DNA of 36,629 nt from positions 1 through 36,629 of the forward strand of contig JAUNKR010000020.1 of the NCBI GenBank assembly GCA_030532705.1, in the 5' to 3' direction. The position numbers and the translations under genes were made by a program. This stretch comes from Peptostreptococcaceae bacterium. GTDB taxonomy: Bacteria > Bacillota > Clostridia > Peptostreptococcales > Filifactoraceae. Under the pieces are notes generated by a model that did not search any database, was not told where the DNA came from, and was given only the letters and a program-made list of their open reading frames with translations. This document shows positions 23,975 to 33,272 of the stretch, in pieces (positions within the stretch are counted from its first letter, which is position 1; every line of letters starts with the position of its first letter).

Positions 23975-24805
23975 TTATTTCGTTATGCTTTTATAGATCT
24001 CTGCGATCTCTTTGTCATCCACTTCATTGTGGTCGGACATCGTAAGTCTTGTATATGCTTTTAATTTCTTTTTATCTGCAGTTTCATGATCCATTTTGAT
24101 GATGATCTCTTCAATATAGAAGCTTTCTTTATCGATCACATAGACAACGGACTTGTCGATCACTTTCGGATCGATGTCTTTCAGTGTGAAATTAAGCTCA
24201 CCTTTGAAGGTCCTTAGCAGATCAAAATCTTTGTCTTTTACGGATATCTCGTAGCTGTCATCATTTTCTCTAAACTCATATTTTTCTTCAAGCAGGATCT
24301 TTTGCAGGATATCGACAAAGCCAAGATAGTCGATCCGATCCTCGTTCACATCATTTGTCGCCCATGCTCCATCTTTCATCCGAGCATAAGAAGGACCCGG
24401 ACGTTGATATACGGTTTCCAGCCCTGCACTTTGCTCAGGTGTTTGAATGAGTTGTGCGATATAGTAAGCGCTGTTTTCTCTGCTTTCAGGGTCATATTCG
24501 AAAAGTCCTTCGATCTTGATTTGAGACTCTTCGCCAAAAAAGTCATAGTCTCCGTCCAAATTCAATCGAACGGATTGAAGGGTCTTATTTTGCTCGATGA
24601 ATTTTTTGAGGAAATCGTTTTCGTTCATTTGATCTTTTGGCTGATCTTTCGATTGATCTTCTGCCGGTTTTTGTTGCTCTGATGAATTATTCGGTGCAGG
24701 TGTTGAGCCGCCGTTAGATGAGTCGCTCTGCTGCTTTGCACAAGCGGTGAAAAGCATCGATGATGCAACTGCCAATGCAATGATAGGTAGTAGTTTTTTC
24801 TTCAT
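23975..24805 (-). CDS. Lipoprotein of unknown function (LolA/DUF6612-like)
   Basis: A 276-residue lipoprotein. MKKKLL and a hydrophobic helix lead to the lipobox LFTAC (Cys near residue 22), followed by a low-complexity Ser/Pro/Gln/Lys/Asp linker to about residue 60. The mature domain has alternating strands and short helices (SVRLNLDGDYDFFG, IKIEGLFEYDPES, VVYVIDKESFYIEEIIIKMD) and resembles the LolA/LppX-like or DUF6612 fold seen in Firmicutes lipoproteins. The ligand is unknown. The ATG at 24803-24805 is chosen because AAGGAG sits at the proper distance; an upstream in-frame ATG gives an implausible pre-signal extension. It stands alone, convergent with proS. Confidence 0.8.
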   Translation of the reverse strand: MKKKLLPIIALAVASSMLFTACAKQQSDSSNGGSTPAPNNSSEQQKPAEDQSKDQPKDQMNENDFLKKFIEQNKTLQSVRLNLDGDYDFFGEESQIKIEGLFEYDPESRENSAYYIAQLIQTPEQSAGLETVYQRPGPSYARMKDGAWATNDVNEDRIDYLGFVDILQKILLEEKYEFRENDDSYEISVKDKDFDLLRTFKGELNFTLKDIDPKVIDKSVVYVIDKESFYIEEIIIKMDHETADKKKLKAYTRLTMSDHNEVDDKEIAEIYKSITK

Positions 24806-24972
24806 ATCGATCTCCTTGTACTCTAACAATGATTTAGATTACTTTATCACAAAGAATGGGCGAGAGGAATGTAAATAATAAAATAAATACGAAATCGCCA
24901 CATTGTTTTTACATTTGTACTATATAAGTTCAAGAATTTGGACTTTTTGTGGAATGATGCGTAAGAAGATGG

Positions 24973-24996
24973 ATCGAGTCAATCACTCGATTTTTT
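24973..24996 (+). terminator. Orphan terminator-like hairpin
   Basis: ATCGAGT/ACTCGAT around loop CAATC is followed by six T residues, but no plus-strand gene precedes it within this gap. It may end a short RNA. Elsewhere in 24806-25254 I see only a GCGGA/TCCGC hairpin (25000-25013) and no supportable gene. Confidence 0.45.
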
Positions 24997-25254
24997 GACG
25001 CGGAAGTGTCCGCCGAACTTGTCGTTTGAGGATCGAGGATCACATCGGGCAAATTCAGCGCCGGAGATTTTGAGATGGAGGGGGAAGCATTTGAATGAGA
25101 GGTCAAAAAATGGGATGGAGATGCAAAAGACTTTCTTATTTATTGGGTGCGGGTCTTGGTTTTAGGGTATAAATGGAGCATTCAAACAATGTAGATTTTT
25201 GATCTTAGCATACGATCGGATGATCGGATGAGGAGAAGAAACAGGAGGTGGAGC

Positions 25255-26751
25255 TTGACGAAGAAGAGGGGATGGGATCTGTCGAGCAGTTATCGATCTT
25301 TGCCGAAAAGATTTTATACCAATGGCAGAAAGTCCAAATTTCCGGAGCCGGAGCTTGTGATATATAATGAGGTACTTGCAAAGGAGCTGGGACTTGCGGA
25401 AGTTTTAGGAGCTCTGGATGATGTTGATAAGGCGGAGCTACTTTGTGCCAATTCATTGCCGCCTCGCGCGGAATTGATTAACCAAGCCTATGCAGGCCAT
25501 CAGTATGGTCATTTTACGATGCTGGGTGATGGCAGAGCGGTTTTGATCGGGGAGCAGAAGACACCAAGCGGTAATCTGATGGATATTCAGGTCAAAGGGA
25601 ATGGACGCTCGGTTTTTTCGCGTGGCGGAGACGGCAGAGCGACATTGGGACCGATGCTTCGAGAATACTTGATCAGTGAGGCGATGTATGCGCTGAAGAT
25701 CCCTACGACAAGAAGTTTGGCAGTTATTCTTACGGGAGAGGATGTACGCCGTGAAAGGCTCCTGCCGGGTGCAGCGCTATGTCGAACGGCATCGAGCCAT
25801 ATTCGAGTGGGAACTTTTGAATTTGCGGCGATGGGAGAAAACTCGGATATTGAAGCTCTTGCGGACTATACAATTCGTCGTCATTATCCGAAGATCCTTG
25901 AAGTGTCAAAGGATAAGCGAGTTCAATATCGATTGCTGCTCGAGCAGATTGTGCAAAGACAGGCAAATTTGATCGCACAATGGCAGTTGGTCGGGTTTAT
26001 CCATGGGGTGATGAATACGGATAATATGACGGTCTCGGGTGAAACGATCGATTATGGACCTTGTGCTTTTATGGATGTTTATGATCCGCAGACGGTATTT
26101 AGCTCGATTGATAAATACGGACGATATATGTATGATAATCAGACAAGTATCGGACAGTGGAATCTTGCGCGTTTGGCGGACACGCTGATCCCGATCCTGG
26201 ATACAGATAAGGAGAAGGCAGTGGAGATCGCGACTGAAGAAATTCGAAAGTATATTTTTGTATTCCATGATGCTTGGGTGAACGGGATGCGCAAAAAGCT
26301 CGGGCTTTTTGTTGAACATGAGCAGGATGAGAAGCTGTTCAACGAATTGCTGATGAAGATGAATGAAAAGGGAGCGGACTTTACGAATACTTTTGTACGT
26401 CTGACATTGGAGATCGGGGGACAGGACGGGAGCTATCTGGAGGGAACACAGCTTCTGTTTGCGGACGATGATTTTGCGACGTGGAAAAAGAGCTGGATGG
26501 ATCGCCTCAGGGAGCAGAAGAAGTCTCTCAAAGCGAGCTGCGAAATGATGATGGCGACAAATCCTTTTGTGATCCCGCGGAATTTTCGTGTGGAAGATGC
26601 GCTCCAAGCGGCGTATGAGAAGGAGATGACACCTTTTTCGGAACTGCTTCGGGTATTGCAAAAGCCATTTGAATATGTAGAAGAACACAAAAAATATCAG
26701 GAATTGCCAAAACGATCGATGGAAGGCTATCGAACCTTCTGCGGAACCTAA
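25255..26751 (+). CDS. selO: SelO-family protein AMPylase (YdiU)
   Basis: A 498-residue pseudokinase-fold enzyme that transfers AMP to Ser/Thr/Tyr of target proteins, linked to redox stress. Family marks are NQAYAGHQYGHF, LGDGRAVLIGE, QVKGNGRSVFSRGGDGRATLGPMLREYL, HGVMNTDNM and IDYGPCAFMD (the metal-binding aspartates). The C-terminus ends CGT; this cysteine (residue 496) is where animal SelO carries selenocysteine. I chose TTG 25255 because ACAGGAGGTGGAGC lies directly before it, whereas the upstream ATG frame gives an Arg-rich extension without a ribosome site. Monocistronic, ending at a bidirectional terminator. Confidence 0.92.
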   Translation: MTKKRGWDLSSSYRSLPKRFYTNGRKSKFPEPELVIYNEVLAKELGLAEVLGALDDVDKAELLCANSLPPRAELINQAYAGHQYGHFTMLGDGRAVLIGEQKTPSGNLMDIQVKGNGRSVFSRGGDGRATLGPMLREYLISEAMYALKIPTTRSLAVILTGEDVRRERLLPGAALCRTASSHIRVGTFEFAAMGENSDIEALADYTIRRHYPKILEVSKDKRVQYRLLLEQIVQRQANLIAQWQLVGFIHGVMNTDNMTVSGETIDYGPCAFMDVYDPQTVFSSIDKYGRYMYDNQTSIGQWNLARLADTLIPILDTDKEKAVEIATEEIRKYIFVFHDAWVNGMRKKLGLFVEHEQDEKLFNELLMKMNEKGADFTNTFVRLTLEIGGQDGSYLEGTQLLFADDDFATWKKSWMDRLREQKKSLKASCEMMMATNPFVIPRNFRVEDALQAAYEKEMTPFSELLRVLQKPFEYVEEHKKYQELPKRSMEGYRTFCGT

Positions 26752-26997
26752 AGATCGCTTCGATCAAGGTCGGATAGCGCTCGGTGAGGATCTGTGCAGC
26801 CGATCCGCTCAAAGATACAGTCATCGAAACGAGAGGGCGGGATCCACGCAGTGACCGGAGATTACAAAACAAGGACTGCCTGTGGAAAATTCGACGAGGA
26901 TCGATGGAAACGCCGAAGTTTTCGATCAAAAAGTCACCGTGTAAAGCGATCGACACCATCGGTCGACAAAAGCTTTCATGATCCATCAAGAAATTAT

Positions 26998-27043
26998 AAA
27001 ACACCGATCTCGGAGATCATAGATCTTTGAGGCTCGGTGTTTT
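26998..27043. terminator. Bidirectional terminator between selO and the HAD gene
   Basis: AAAACACCGA (26998-27007) pairs with TCGGTGTTTT (27034-27043), with A and T flanks that allow use on both strands. Between it and selO (26752-26997) there is no plus-strand gene; a minus-strand frame there is discussed as a possible remnant. Confidence 0.75.
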
Positions 27044-27058
27044 GTCGTATTCTTCGGT

Positions 27059-27823
27059 TTAGGTCCTAAATTTTTGATACAGTGCCTGGATGGAAGCGCA
27101 TAGATTGTCGATCACATGTTGATCCAGCGGAATGATCTCATGGGAGTAAGGATGCAGATCCGAAAGATCGCCGACCTGCACGCCATACATCGCATGCTCA
27201 AACATCGAGATATCATTCTTATCATTGCCGAAGCAGATATATTCGCCAAAAAGCTCTTTGAGCGTGCTCCCTTTGGAGCATCCTTTCGGCTGGATATACA
27301 AAAGATCACTGCGATCAAAAAACAGTGCATCCACATCCCATCGTTTGATCTGCCGGATGAGATCATCCCTTTTGTCAAGATGGTCTTTCAGTGCGATGAT
27401 CATTTTGATCGGATTTTCGATCTCATCCAGCGCAAGCTCTTTCGCACGATGATGCGCATCGACATATTCGGCAAAAGGCATCTCTTCTTTTCGGAAGCTA
27501 TGATAGTCCATCACATCATCTATAAAATAAGGGATATTGTTCTTTCGGCAAAAATCCGCGACAAAGAGATACAGGTCATGCGGAAAGACACGATACTGTA
27601 AGACTTTGTTTCGGTAATGCACCGCTCCGCCGTTCAGCCCGACGATATAGCCGGAAGAGAGCGGATCTTTCAGTACGGGAAGACAGTCCCGATAGGCACG
27701 TCCGGAGGCAAAAATGACTTCATGCCCATACTCCGAGCCTTTGCGTAAGATCTCATAGATGGGCATAGCGATGTTTTCGCCATCAAAACAGATCGTACCG
27801 TCGATATCAAATACAAATTTCAT
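27059..27823 (-). CDS. HAD-superfamily (Cof-type) phosphatase
   Basis: A 254-residue cytoplasmic hydrolase of the Cof/IIB HAD group. Motif I is FDIDGTICFDG (Asp6 nucleophile, Asp8 acid/base), motif II is in IFASGRAYRD, and motif IV is FGNDKNDISMFEHA. Lys in KGCSKGSTLKEL is the motif III lysine. A C2-type cap occupies the middle (about 85-180). Substrates of this group are sugar phosphates, flavin or PLP precursors, and cannot be told from sequence. AAGGAG lies just before the ATG on the minus strand. Single gene. Confidence 0.88.
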   Translation of the reverse strand: MKFVFDIDGTICFDGENIAMPIYEILRKGSEYGHEVIFASGRAYRDCLPVLKDPLSSGYIVGLNGGAVHYRNKVLQYRVFPHDLYLFVADFCRKNNIPYFIDDVMDYHSFRKEEMPFAEYVDAHHRAKELALDEIENPIKMIIALKDHLDKRDDLIRQIKRWDVDALFFDRSDLLYIQPKGCSKGSTLKELFGEYICFGNDKNDISMFEHAMYGVQVGDLSDLHPYSHEIIPLDQHVIDNLCASIQALYQKFRT

Positions 27824-28226
27824 AAAAACTCCTTACTCAATACAGCCATACTATCAAAATCTGTCCGCGCTGTCAATGGATCTCGGAGATCGGGGGCGTG
27901 TCAAGTATTGGAGTTTGTTGTTGATGGGCTTTGGAAAGATCCGGGGGCGTTTATTTGTGTTTGGTGAAGTCTCCGGCGTTTGAGCATACAAGCAACAGCC
28001 GAAAAGCGATCCGAAGAAGAACGAAAAACAACAAAGGAAGAGAACGGATGAGAAGCAACGATCGACAAGGGAAGAGAAAGGACGGGGAGCGATGCGTTTG
28101 TACGGACGCAGAATATTTTATCAAAAACCGAACGATATATCGCGGAATAGCTGTGCATAATTCTTTATAAATCGAACGATATCTTGATACATTGGTTCGA
28201 ATGAACAAGTTTTTTGCCGAAATCTA
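27824..28226. other. Noncoding gap before the BMP transporter operon
   Basis: About 400 bases between divergent genes. It contains no gene I can support, no purine riboswitch pattern, and only a loosely repeated CGAACGATAT (about 28130 and 28173). The purine-rich part around 28010-28090 is of low complexity. Confidence 0.4.
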
Positions 28227-28255
28227 TTTACTTTTTGGAGGGAAATAGATATAAT
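28227..28255 (+). promoter_or_regulatory. Sigma-A promoter of the BMP transporter operon
   Basis: TTTACT (28227-28232), 17-base spacer, TATAAT (28250-28255), giving a leader of about 30 bases to the ATG at 28292. Confidence 0.75.
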
Positions 28256-28291
28256 GAAGTCAAATGTTTTTTGTATTTGAAGGGAGAAGAA

Positions 28292-29422
28292 ATGAAAAAG
28301 ATTTTTGCAGTAATGTTGGCGATGATGCTGATGATCTCATCCACCGGATGCGGAGGAAAAACAGGGGATACGACAGGAGATTCCGGAAGTACGGGAAGTA
28401 CAGGGGGCGATGCACAGGAGCCGATCAAGGTAGGTTTTATTTACATAGGTCATGTCAATGACGGCGGATTTACGCAGGCGCATGACAAAGGTCGTTTGGA
28501 GCTTGAGGAAAAGCTTGGCGACAAGGTACAGACTTTCTATCAGGAAGCGGTTCCTGAGAATACACAGGATGTGAAGAACTCCGCGAAGGTGATGATCGAT
28601 CAGGGAGCGACGGTGATCTTTGCGAACAGCTTCGGTTATATGGATGCTTTGGAAGAATTGGCGGGAGAATATCCGGATGTAAAATTCCTTCATTTCTCGG
28701 GCTATAAGATGAATGATAAAAACTTTGGAAACTATTTTGGTGCGATGGAAGAAGCGAGATATCTTTCGGGTATCGTAGCAGGGATGAAGACCGAGTCGAA
28801 TAAGATCGGTTTTGTTGCAGCATTCCCATTGCCGGAGCTTTTCATCGCGATCAACGCATTTACATTGGGTGTACGTTCGGTCAATCCGGAGGCGACGGTC
28901 CAGGTGGTTTGGACAAACTCCTGGTATGATCCTCAAAAGGAAAAAGAAGCGGCGGATGCACTTCTTGCAGGCGGATGTGATGTCTTGGCACAGCATTGCG
29001 ATACGACAGGACCTCAGGTCGCAGCGGAAGAGAAGGGCGCTTTTGCGATCGGATACAGCTCCGACAGCTATCAGGCAGCACCGAAGGCATTTATGACAGC
29101 ACCGATCTGGCATCATGGTGTGTACTATGTTGAGACCGTTCAGGCGATCATGGACGGAACCTGGACACCGACCAGCTACTATGGAACGATGGCGGATGGA
29201 TATATCGAGCTACTGCCGTTGACCGAGAATGCGCCGGAGGGAGCACAGGCGAAGGTCGATGAAGTCAAGGCGAAGATCGAAGCGGGCGAGTTCAATGTCT
29301 TTGCCGGCCCGGTAAAAAATCAGGCAGGCGAGATCGTATTTGCGGAAGGTGAGATGCCGGACCGTGCGAAGATCTGGGAAACAGACTTCCTTGTTGAAGG
29401 CGTTATCGGAACAACGAAGTAA
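28292..29422 (+). CDS. BMP-family nucleoside-type ABC binding lipoprotein
   Basis: A 376-residue secreted lipoprotein. MKKIFAVMLAMMLMISSTGC gives a signal peptide with lipobox SSTGC (Cys20), followed by a Gly/Ser/Thr linker. The mature domain belongs to the basic membrane protein (BMP/PnrA/NupN) family, with KVGFIYIGHVNDGGFTQAHD, VIFANSFGYMDAL, NYFGAMEEARYLSGIVAGM and GCDVLAQHCDTTGPQVAAEE as recognisable segments. Members bind purine or other nucleosides. I chose ATG 28292 because AGGGAGAAG precedes it and the signal peptide starts there. First gene of a four-gene importer. Confidence 0.9.
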   Translation: MKKIFAVMLAMMLMISSTGCGGKTGDTTGDSGSTGSTGGDAQEPIKVGFIYIGHVNDGGFTQAHDKGRLELEEKLGDKVQTFYQEAVPENTQDVKNSAKVMIDQGATVIFANSFGYMDALEELAGEYPDVKFLHFSGYKMNDKNFGNYFGAMEEARYLSGIVAGMKTESNKIGFVAAFPLPELFIAINAFTLGVRSVNPEATVQVVWTNSWYDPQKEKEAADALLAGGCDVLAQHCDTTGPQVAAEEKGAFAIGYSSDSYQAAPKAFMTAPIWHHGVYYVETVQAIMDGTWTPTSYYGTMADGYIELLPLTENAPEGAQAKVDEVKAKIEAGEFNVFAGPVKNQAGEIVFAEGEMPDRAKIWETDFLVEGVIGTTK

Positions 29423-29432
29423 CGGAGGATTT

Positions 29433-31049
29433 ATGCAAAAAGCAATAGAAATGATCGATATTTCTAAGAGCTTTGGGAGCATAAAGGCGAATGAAAATGT
29501 CAATTTGACTATAAATGAAGGCGAGATCCATGCACTGCTCGGAGAGAACGGTGCGGGGAAGAGCACATTGATGAACATGCTGTCGGGGATCTATTCCCCG
29601 GACAGCGGTTCTATTTTTATTTATGGGGAAAAGCAGGAGTTCAAATCGCCTAGTGAACCGATAGAGCTCGGGATCGGGATGATCCACCAGCATTTTAAGC
29701 TGATCGATGTATTGAGTGCAAAGGAGAATATCATCCTCGGACAAAAAGGAAAGGCGATCATTCGCGGAAAGGCGCTCAGCAAGGAGATCCGCGCGATCTC
29801 GGATAAATATCGTCTGGACATCGATCCGAACAAAAAGGTCTATAATATGTCCGTCGGTGAAAAGCAGACCCTTGAGATCATCAAGGTGCTTTATCGCGGG
29901 GCAAAGATCCTGATCATGGATGAGCCGACAGCGGTGCTGACACCGCAGGAGATCAAACGTCTCTTCAAGATCATGCGCAATATGAAAGAGCAGGGCAATT
30001 CGATCATCATCATCACCCACAAGATGAATGAGGTGATGGAGATCAGCGATCGAGTGACCGTTCTTCGTAAGGGGCAGAGCATTGCGACGCTGGAGACGGC
30101 AAAGACGACGGCGAAGGAGCTCGTCGAGATGATGGTCGGCAAGGCGGTGGAGCTTTCGATCGATAAGCCCGGACCGACTCGCTCGGAAAAGCCGATGCTG
30201 GAGCTGGATGAGGTGACGGTGCTGGATTCGGATAAGCGTTATGCGCTCAAAGATGTATCGCTGGAGGTATTCGGCGGAGAGATCCTGGGTGTCGCAGGAC
30301 TTGCCGGTAGTGGACAGAAGGAGCTTTGTGAGACGATCGCCGGACTGATGAAGACCAATTCGGGCAGGATCTATTTTGAAGGCGAGAATATTGTGGACAA
30401 ATCTCCGCGCGAGATCATCAATCTGGGGGTTCGGATGGGATTTATCCCCGAAGACCGCTTGGGGATGGGGCTCGTCGGCTCGATGGATATCGTGGACAAT
30501 ATCATGCTCAAAGACTATCAGAAGAAAAAAGGCTTATTTATCAATAAAAAGGAAATGGTGCCGAAGGCGAAGGAGATCGTGGAGCGACTGGAGATCGTCA
30601 CGCCGGGACTGGATAAGCCCGTGCGCAAGATGTCGGGCGGAAATATCCAAAAGGTATTGCTCGGTCGGGAGATCGACTCCAATCCGAAACTTCTGATCAC
30701 CGCATATCCCGTGCGCGGTCTGGACATCGGTGCGTCGTACAAGATCTATGATCTGCTCAACGAGCAGAAGCAAAAAGGCGTCGGGGTGCTGTTTATCGGA
30801 GAGGATCTGGACATCCTTCTGGAGATCTGTGATCGGATCGCCGTTATTTACGACGGCATGGTGTCCGGCATCGTCGATACCGATCGGACGAGCAAGGAAG
30901 AGGTCGGGATCCTGATGGCAGGCGGAACGATGGAGGATGTGGAGAAATTCCGTCTGGAAAATCGATCTATTTCAAATCAAGATCAAATGAAAAATAATTT
31001 AGATACAAAAGAAAAATCGGAGGATACGAACAAAGGAGGTGCACGATGA
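29433..31049 (+). CDS. Nucleoside ABC transporter ATPase, two domains
   Basis: A 538-residue ATPase with two ABC domains in tandem, as in NupO/RbsA-type importers. Domain 1 (about 4-240) has Walker A GENGAGKST, signature MSVGEKQTLEI and Walker B ILIMDEPTAVLTP. Domain 2 (about 260-510) has a degenerate P-loop (GLAGSGQKEL), signature MSGGNIQKVLLGREI and the atypical Walker B LLITAYPVRGLD, normal for this family. A charged tail of about 30 residues follows. ATG 29433 has GGAGGATTT upstream; the open frame runs further into the preceding gene. It begins 10 bases after the binding protein and overlaps the next gene by ATGA. Confidence 0.92.
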   Translation: MQKAIEMIDISKSFGSIKANENVNLTINEGEIHALLGENGAGKSTLMNMLSGIYSPDSGSIFIYGEKQEFKSPSEPIELGIGMIHQHFKLIDVLSAKENIILGQKGKAIIRGKALSKEIRAISDKYRLDIDPNKKVYNMSVGEKQTLEIIKVLYRGAKILIMDEPTAVLTPQEIKRLFKIMRNMKEQGNSIIIITHKMNEVMEISDRVTVLRKGQSIATLETAKTTAKELVEMMVGKAVELSIDKPGPTRSEKPMLELDEVTVLDSDKRYALKDVSLEVFGGEILGVAGLAGSGQKELCETIAGLMKTNSGRIYFEGENIVDKSPREIINLGVRMGFIPEDRLGMGLVGSMDIVDNIMLKDYQKKKGLFINKKEMVPKAKEIVERLEIVTPGLDKPVRKMSGGNIQKVLLGREIDSNPKLLITAYPVRGLDIGASYKIYDLLNEQKQKGVGVLFIGEDLDILLEICDRIAVIYDGMVSGIVDTDRTSKEEVGILMAGGTMEDVEKFRLENRSISNQDQMKNNLDTKEKSEDTNKGGAR

Positions 31050-32098
31050 TCAAGATCATAAAACGAGAAGATGTCAGCAATCGCTTTGCGATCATCGTTC
31101 GTGCGCTTGCGATCGTCGGAGCTCTTTTGTTCACGGGGATCTTTATCTCGCTGATCGGCTATGATCCGATCAAGGTTTTTTCGGAAATGTTTTTCGGGGC
31201 GATCGGTACGCAGATGCGTTTGCACGAAACGATCAACAAAGCGGTGCCGCTGATCATCACTTCGCTGGGGATCCTGGTCGCATTTAAGATGAAATTCTGG
31301 AATATCGGTGGCGAAGGTCAGATCATCATGGGAGCGCTCGGAGCGAGCTTTGTGGCACTCAATTATGCGGATAACCTGCCACGACCGATCCTCTTGCTCG
31401 TGATGGCGCTTGCGGCGATCCTGATGGGCGGTATCTGGGCACTGATCCCCGCAGTCTTTAAGGTCAAGATGGGAACGAATGAAACGATCTTCACGCTCAT
31501 GCTGAACTATGTTGCGATCAAGATCGTTCAGTTTTTACAGTTCGGACCATGGAAGGATCCCGCCGCGACAGGATTTCCGAAGATCCCGACCTTTGATCCG
31601 AAGGCGATCCTGCCGAATCTGCTCGGGCTGCATATCGGATGGATGATCGCGATCGCATTGGCGGTGTGGATGTATGTGTTTATCCGCTATACGAAGAAGG
31701 GCTATGAGATCGAGGTCGTCGGAGAGAGTATCAATACCGCAAAGTATGCGGGGATGAATGTCAACGGCATCATCTTGTTCGCGCTGACGCTGTCGGGCGG
31801 GCTGTGCGGTCTGGTGGGCATGATCCAGGCATCCGCGATGGAAAAAACGCTCAGCTACACTTTATCCGGCGGCTATGGCTATACGGCGATCATCACGACC
31901 TGGCTCTCGGGGCTTAAGGCACAGTATATCGTGATCACGTCGATCGCCTTTGCGATCCTTTTGCAAGGCGGAAGTTTCGTGCAGGTGTCGATGCAGATCC
32001 CATCTGCCGTAGCGGGCATGATCCAAGGGATCATTCTGTTCTTTGTACTAGGTTCTGAATTCTTTATAAAATATCGATTAGTGGGGAGGGCGAAATAA
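31046..32098 (+). CDS. Nucleoside ABC transporter permease 1
   Basis: A 350-residue membrane protein of the branched-chain/RbsC-like permease family, NupP/YufP branch, with eight to ten membrane segments. ITSLGILVAFKMKFWNIGGEGQIIMGALGA is the characteristic first core and GLCGLVGMIQASAMEKTLSY the second. It pairs with the following permease as a heterodimer. ATG overlaps the ATPase stop, with AAAGGAGGTG upstream. Confidence 0.9.
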   Translation: MIKIIKREDVSNRFAIIVRALAIVGALLFTGIFISLIGYDPIKVFSEMFFGAIGTQMRLHETINKAVPLIITSLGILVAFKMKFWNIGGEGQIIMGALGASFVALNYADNLPRPILLLVMALAAILMGGIWALIPAVFKVKMGTNETIFTLMLNYVAIKIVQFLQFGPWKDPAATGFPKIPTFDPKAILPNLLGLHIGWMIAIALAVWMYVFIRYTKKGYEIEVVGESINTAKYAGMNVNGIILFALTLSGGLCGLVGMIQASAMEKTLSYTLSGGYGYTAIITTWLSGLKAQYIVITSIAFAILLQGGSFVQVSMQIPSAVAGMIQGIILFFVLGSEFFIKYRLVGRAK

Positions 32099-33027
32099 TG
32101 TTGATACCGATCTTAGCGGCTGCTGTCGGTGCGGCAACACCGCTGCTCTTTGCTACTCTTGGCGAGATCTATACCGAAAAATCGGGCAATCTCAACCTCG
32201 GCGTCGAGGGGATGATGATCATGGGCGCGGTGATCGGCTTTGTGACCGGCTATCAGAGCGGCAATGCGATGCTGGCGATGTTTGGGGCGATGCTTGCCGG
32301 AGCGATCGGCGCTGCGATCTATGCACTGCTTACGATCACGCTTCGTGCAAATCAGGTCGTGACCGGACTTGCACTGACGATCTTCGGAACGGGCTTTTCA
32401 AGCTTTGTCGGCAAAAATTATGTCGGGATGTCCGCGCCGGAGAGCGTGCGGGCGATCTTTCGGACGATGGAGATCCCGATCCTCAAGGATCTGCCGGTGC
32501 TTGGGGATGTGTTTTTCAAACAGAATATCTTTGTGTATATCAGCTATCTGCTCGTTGCGCTGACGATCTTCTATTTCAAAAGGACCCGATGGGGACTCAA
32601 TCTTCGCGCGATAGGAGAAAGTGCGGCATCGGCGGATGCATCGGGGATCCATATCGAGCGTTATAAATATGTGCATACGATCTTCGGCGGTGCGTTGGCG
32701 GGACTTGGCGGAGCCTATCTGTCGCTCGTCAGTATCCCGGTGTGGCAGGACAATGTCACGGGTGGCCGCGGCTGGATCGCGGTGGCGCTGGTGATCTTCG
32801 CTTCTTGGAAACCGCTGAAGGCGATGTTTGGCGCCTTTTTGTTCGGGGGACTGGATATCTTGGGCTTTCGATTGCAGGGGATGGGGATCCATATCTCACA
32901 ATACCTGATCGATATGCTTCCTTATCTTTGTACGATCTTCGTGATCATCATCAGTACGCGTAAGGACAAGCCGGAAGATCGACCGCCGAAGGATCTCTCC
33001 GTTCCGTATTTTAGAGAAGAACGATAA
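32098..33027 (+). CDS. Nucleoside ABC transporter permease 2
   Basis: A 309-residue permease of the same superfamily, NupQ/YufQ branch. It has the core LLFATLGEIYTEKSGNLNLGVEGMMIMGA and the conserved GRGWIAVALVIFASWKPL. Eight to nine membrane segments. Its ATG shares a base with the previous stop (TAATG), so translation is coupled. It completes the importer, and the operon ends 11 bases later at a strong hairpin. Confidence 0.9.
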   Translation: MLIPILAAAVGAATPLLFATLGEIYTEKSGNLNLGVEGMMIMGAVIGFVTGYQSGNAMLAMFGAMLAGAIGAAIYALLTITLRANQVVTGLALTIFGTGFSSFVGKNYVGMSAPESVRAIFRTMEIPILKDLPVLGDVFFKQNIFVYISYLLVALTIFYFKRTRWGLNLRAIGESAASADASGIHIERYKYVHTIFGGALAGLGGAYLSLVSIPVWQDNVTGGRGWIAVALVIFASWKPLKAMFGAFLFGGLDILGFRLQGMGIHISQYLIDMLPYLCTIFVIIISTRKDKPEDRPPKDLSVPYFREER

Positions 33028-33037
33028 TTTTTTATGG

Positions 33038-33066
33038 GACATGTCGATGACGGCATGTCTTTTTTT
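33038..33066 (+). terminator. Terminator of the nucleoside transporter operon
   Basis: GACATGTCG (33038-33046) pairs with CGGCATGTC (33051-33059; one G-U) around ATGA, followed by seven T residues. Confidence 0.9.
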
Positions 33067-33193
33067 ATTGCGCGGATGTGTCGAGATACTGGTAGAACTT
33101 ATTCTTCGTAGAGTGATCAACAGATGGGTTACAAACAACTCACAGATGACTTGTAAAAGAGTGTAGGTAGATGAAAAAGTAAACTATCTTACA

Positions 33194-33222
33194 TTGACGT
33201 TTGAATCACAGAATGTTATACT
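33194..33222 (+). promoter_or_regulatory. Sigma-A promoter of the acyl-CoA dehydrogenase fusion
   Basis: TTGACG (33194-33199), 17-base spacer, TATACT (33217-33222), about 45 bases before the start codon. Confidence 0.75.
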
Positions 33223-33272
33223 AATCAGTAATAAGTTTTAATACTTGAATGTAACAAAAAAGGAGGATGATT

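Noticed and set aside
26528-26751. Minus-strand ORF antisense to the end of selO
   Set aside because: It is the reverse-frame shadow of a well-conserved gene; only the part beyond 26751 merits a look.
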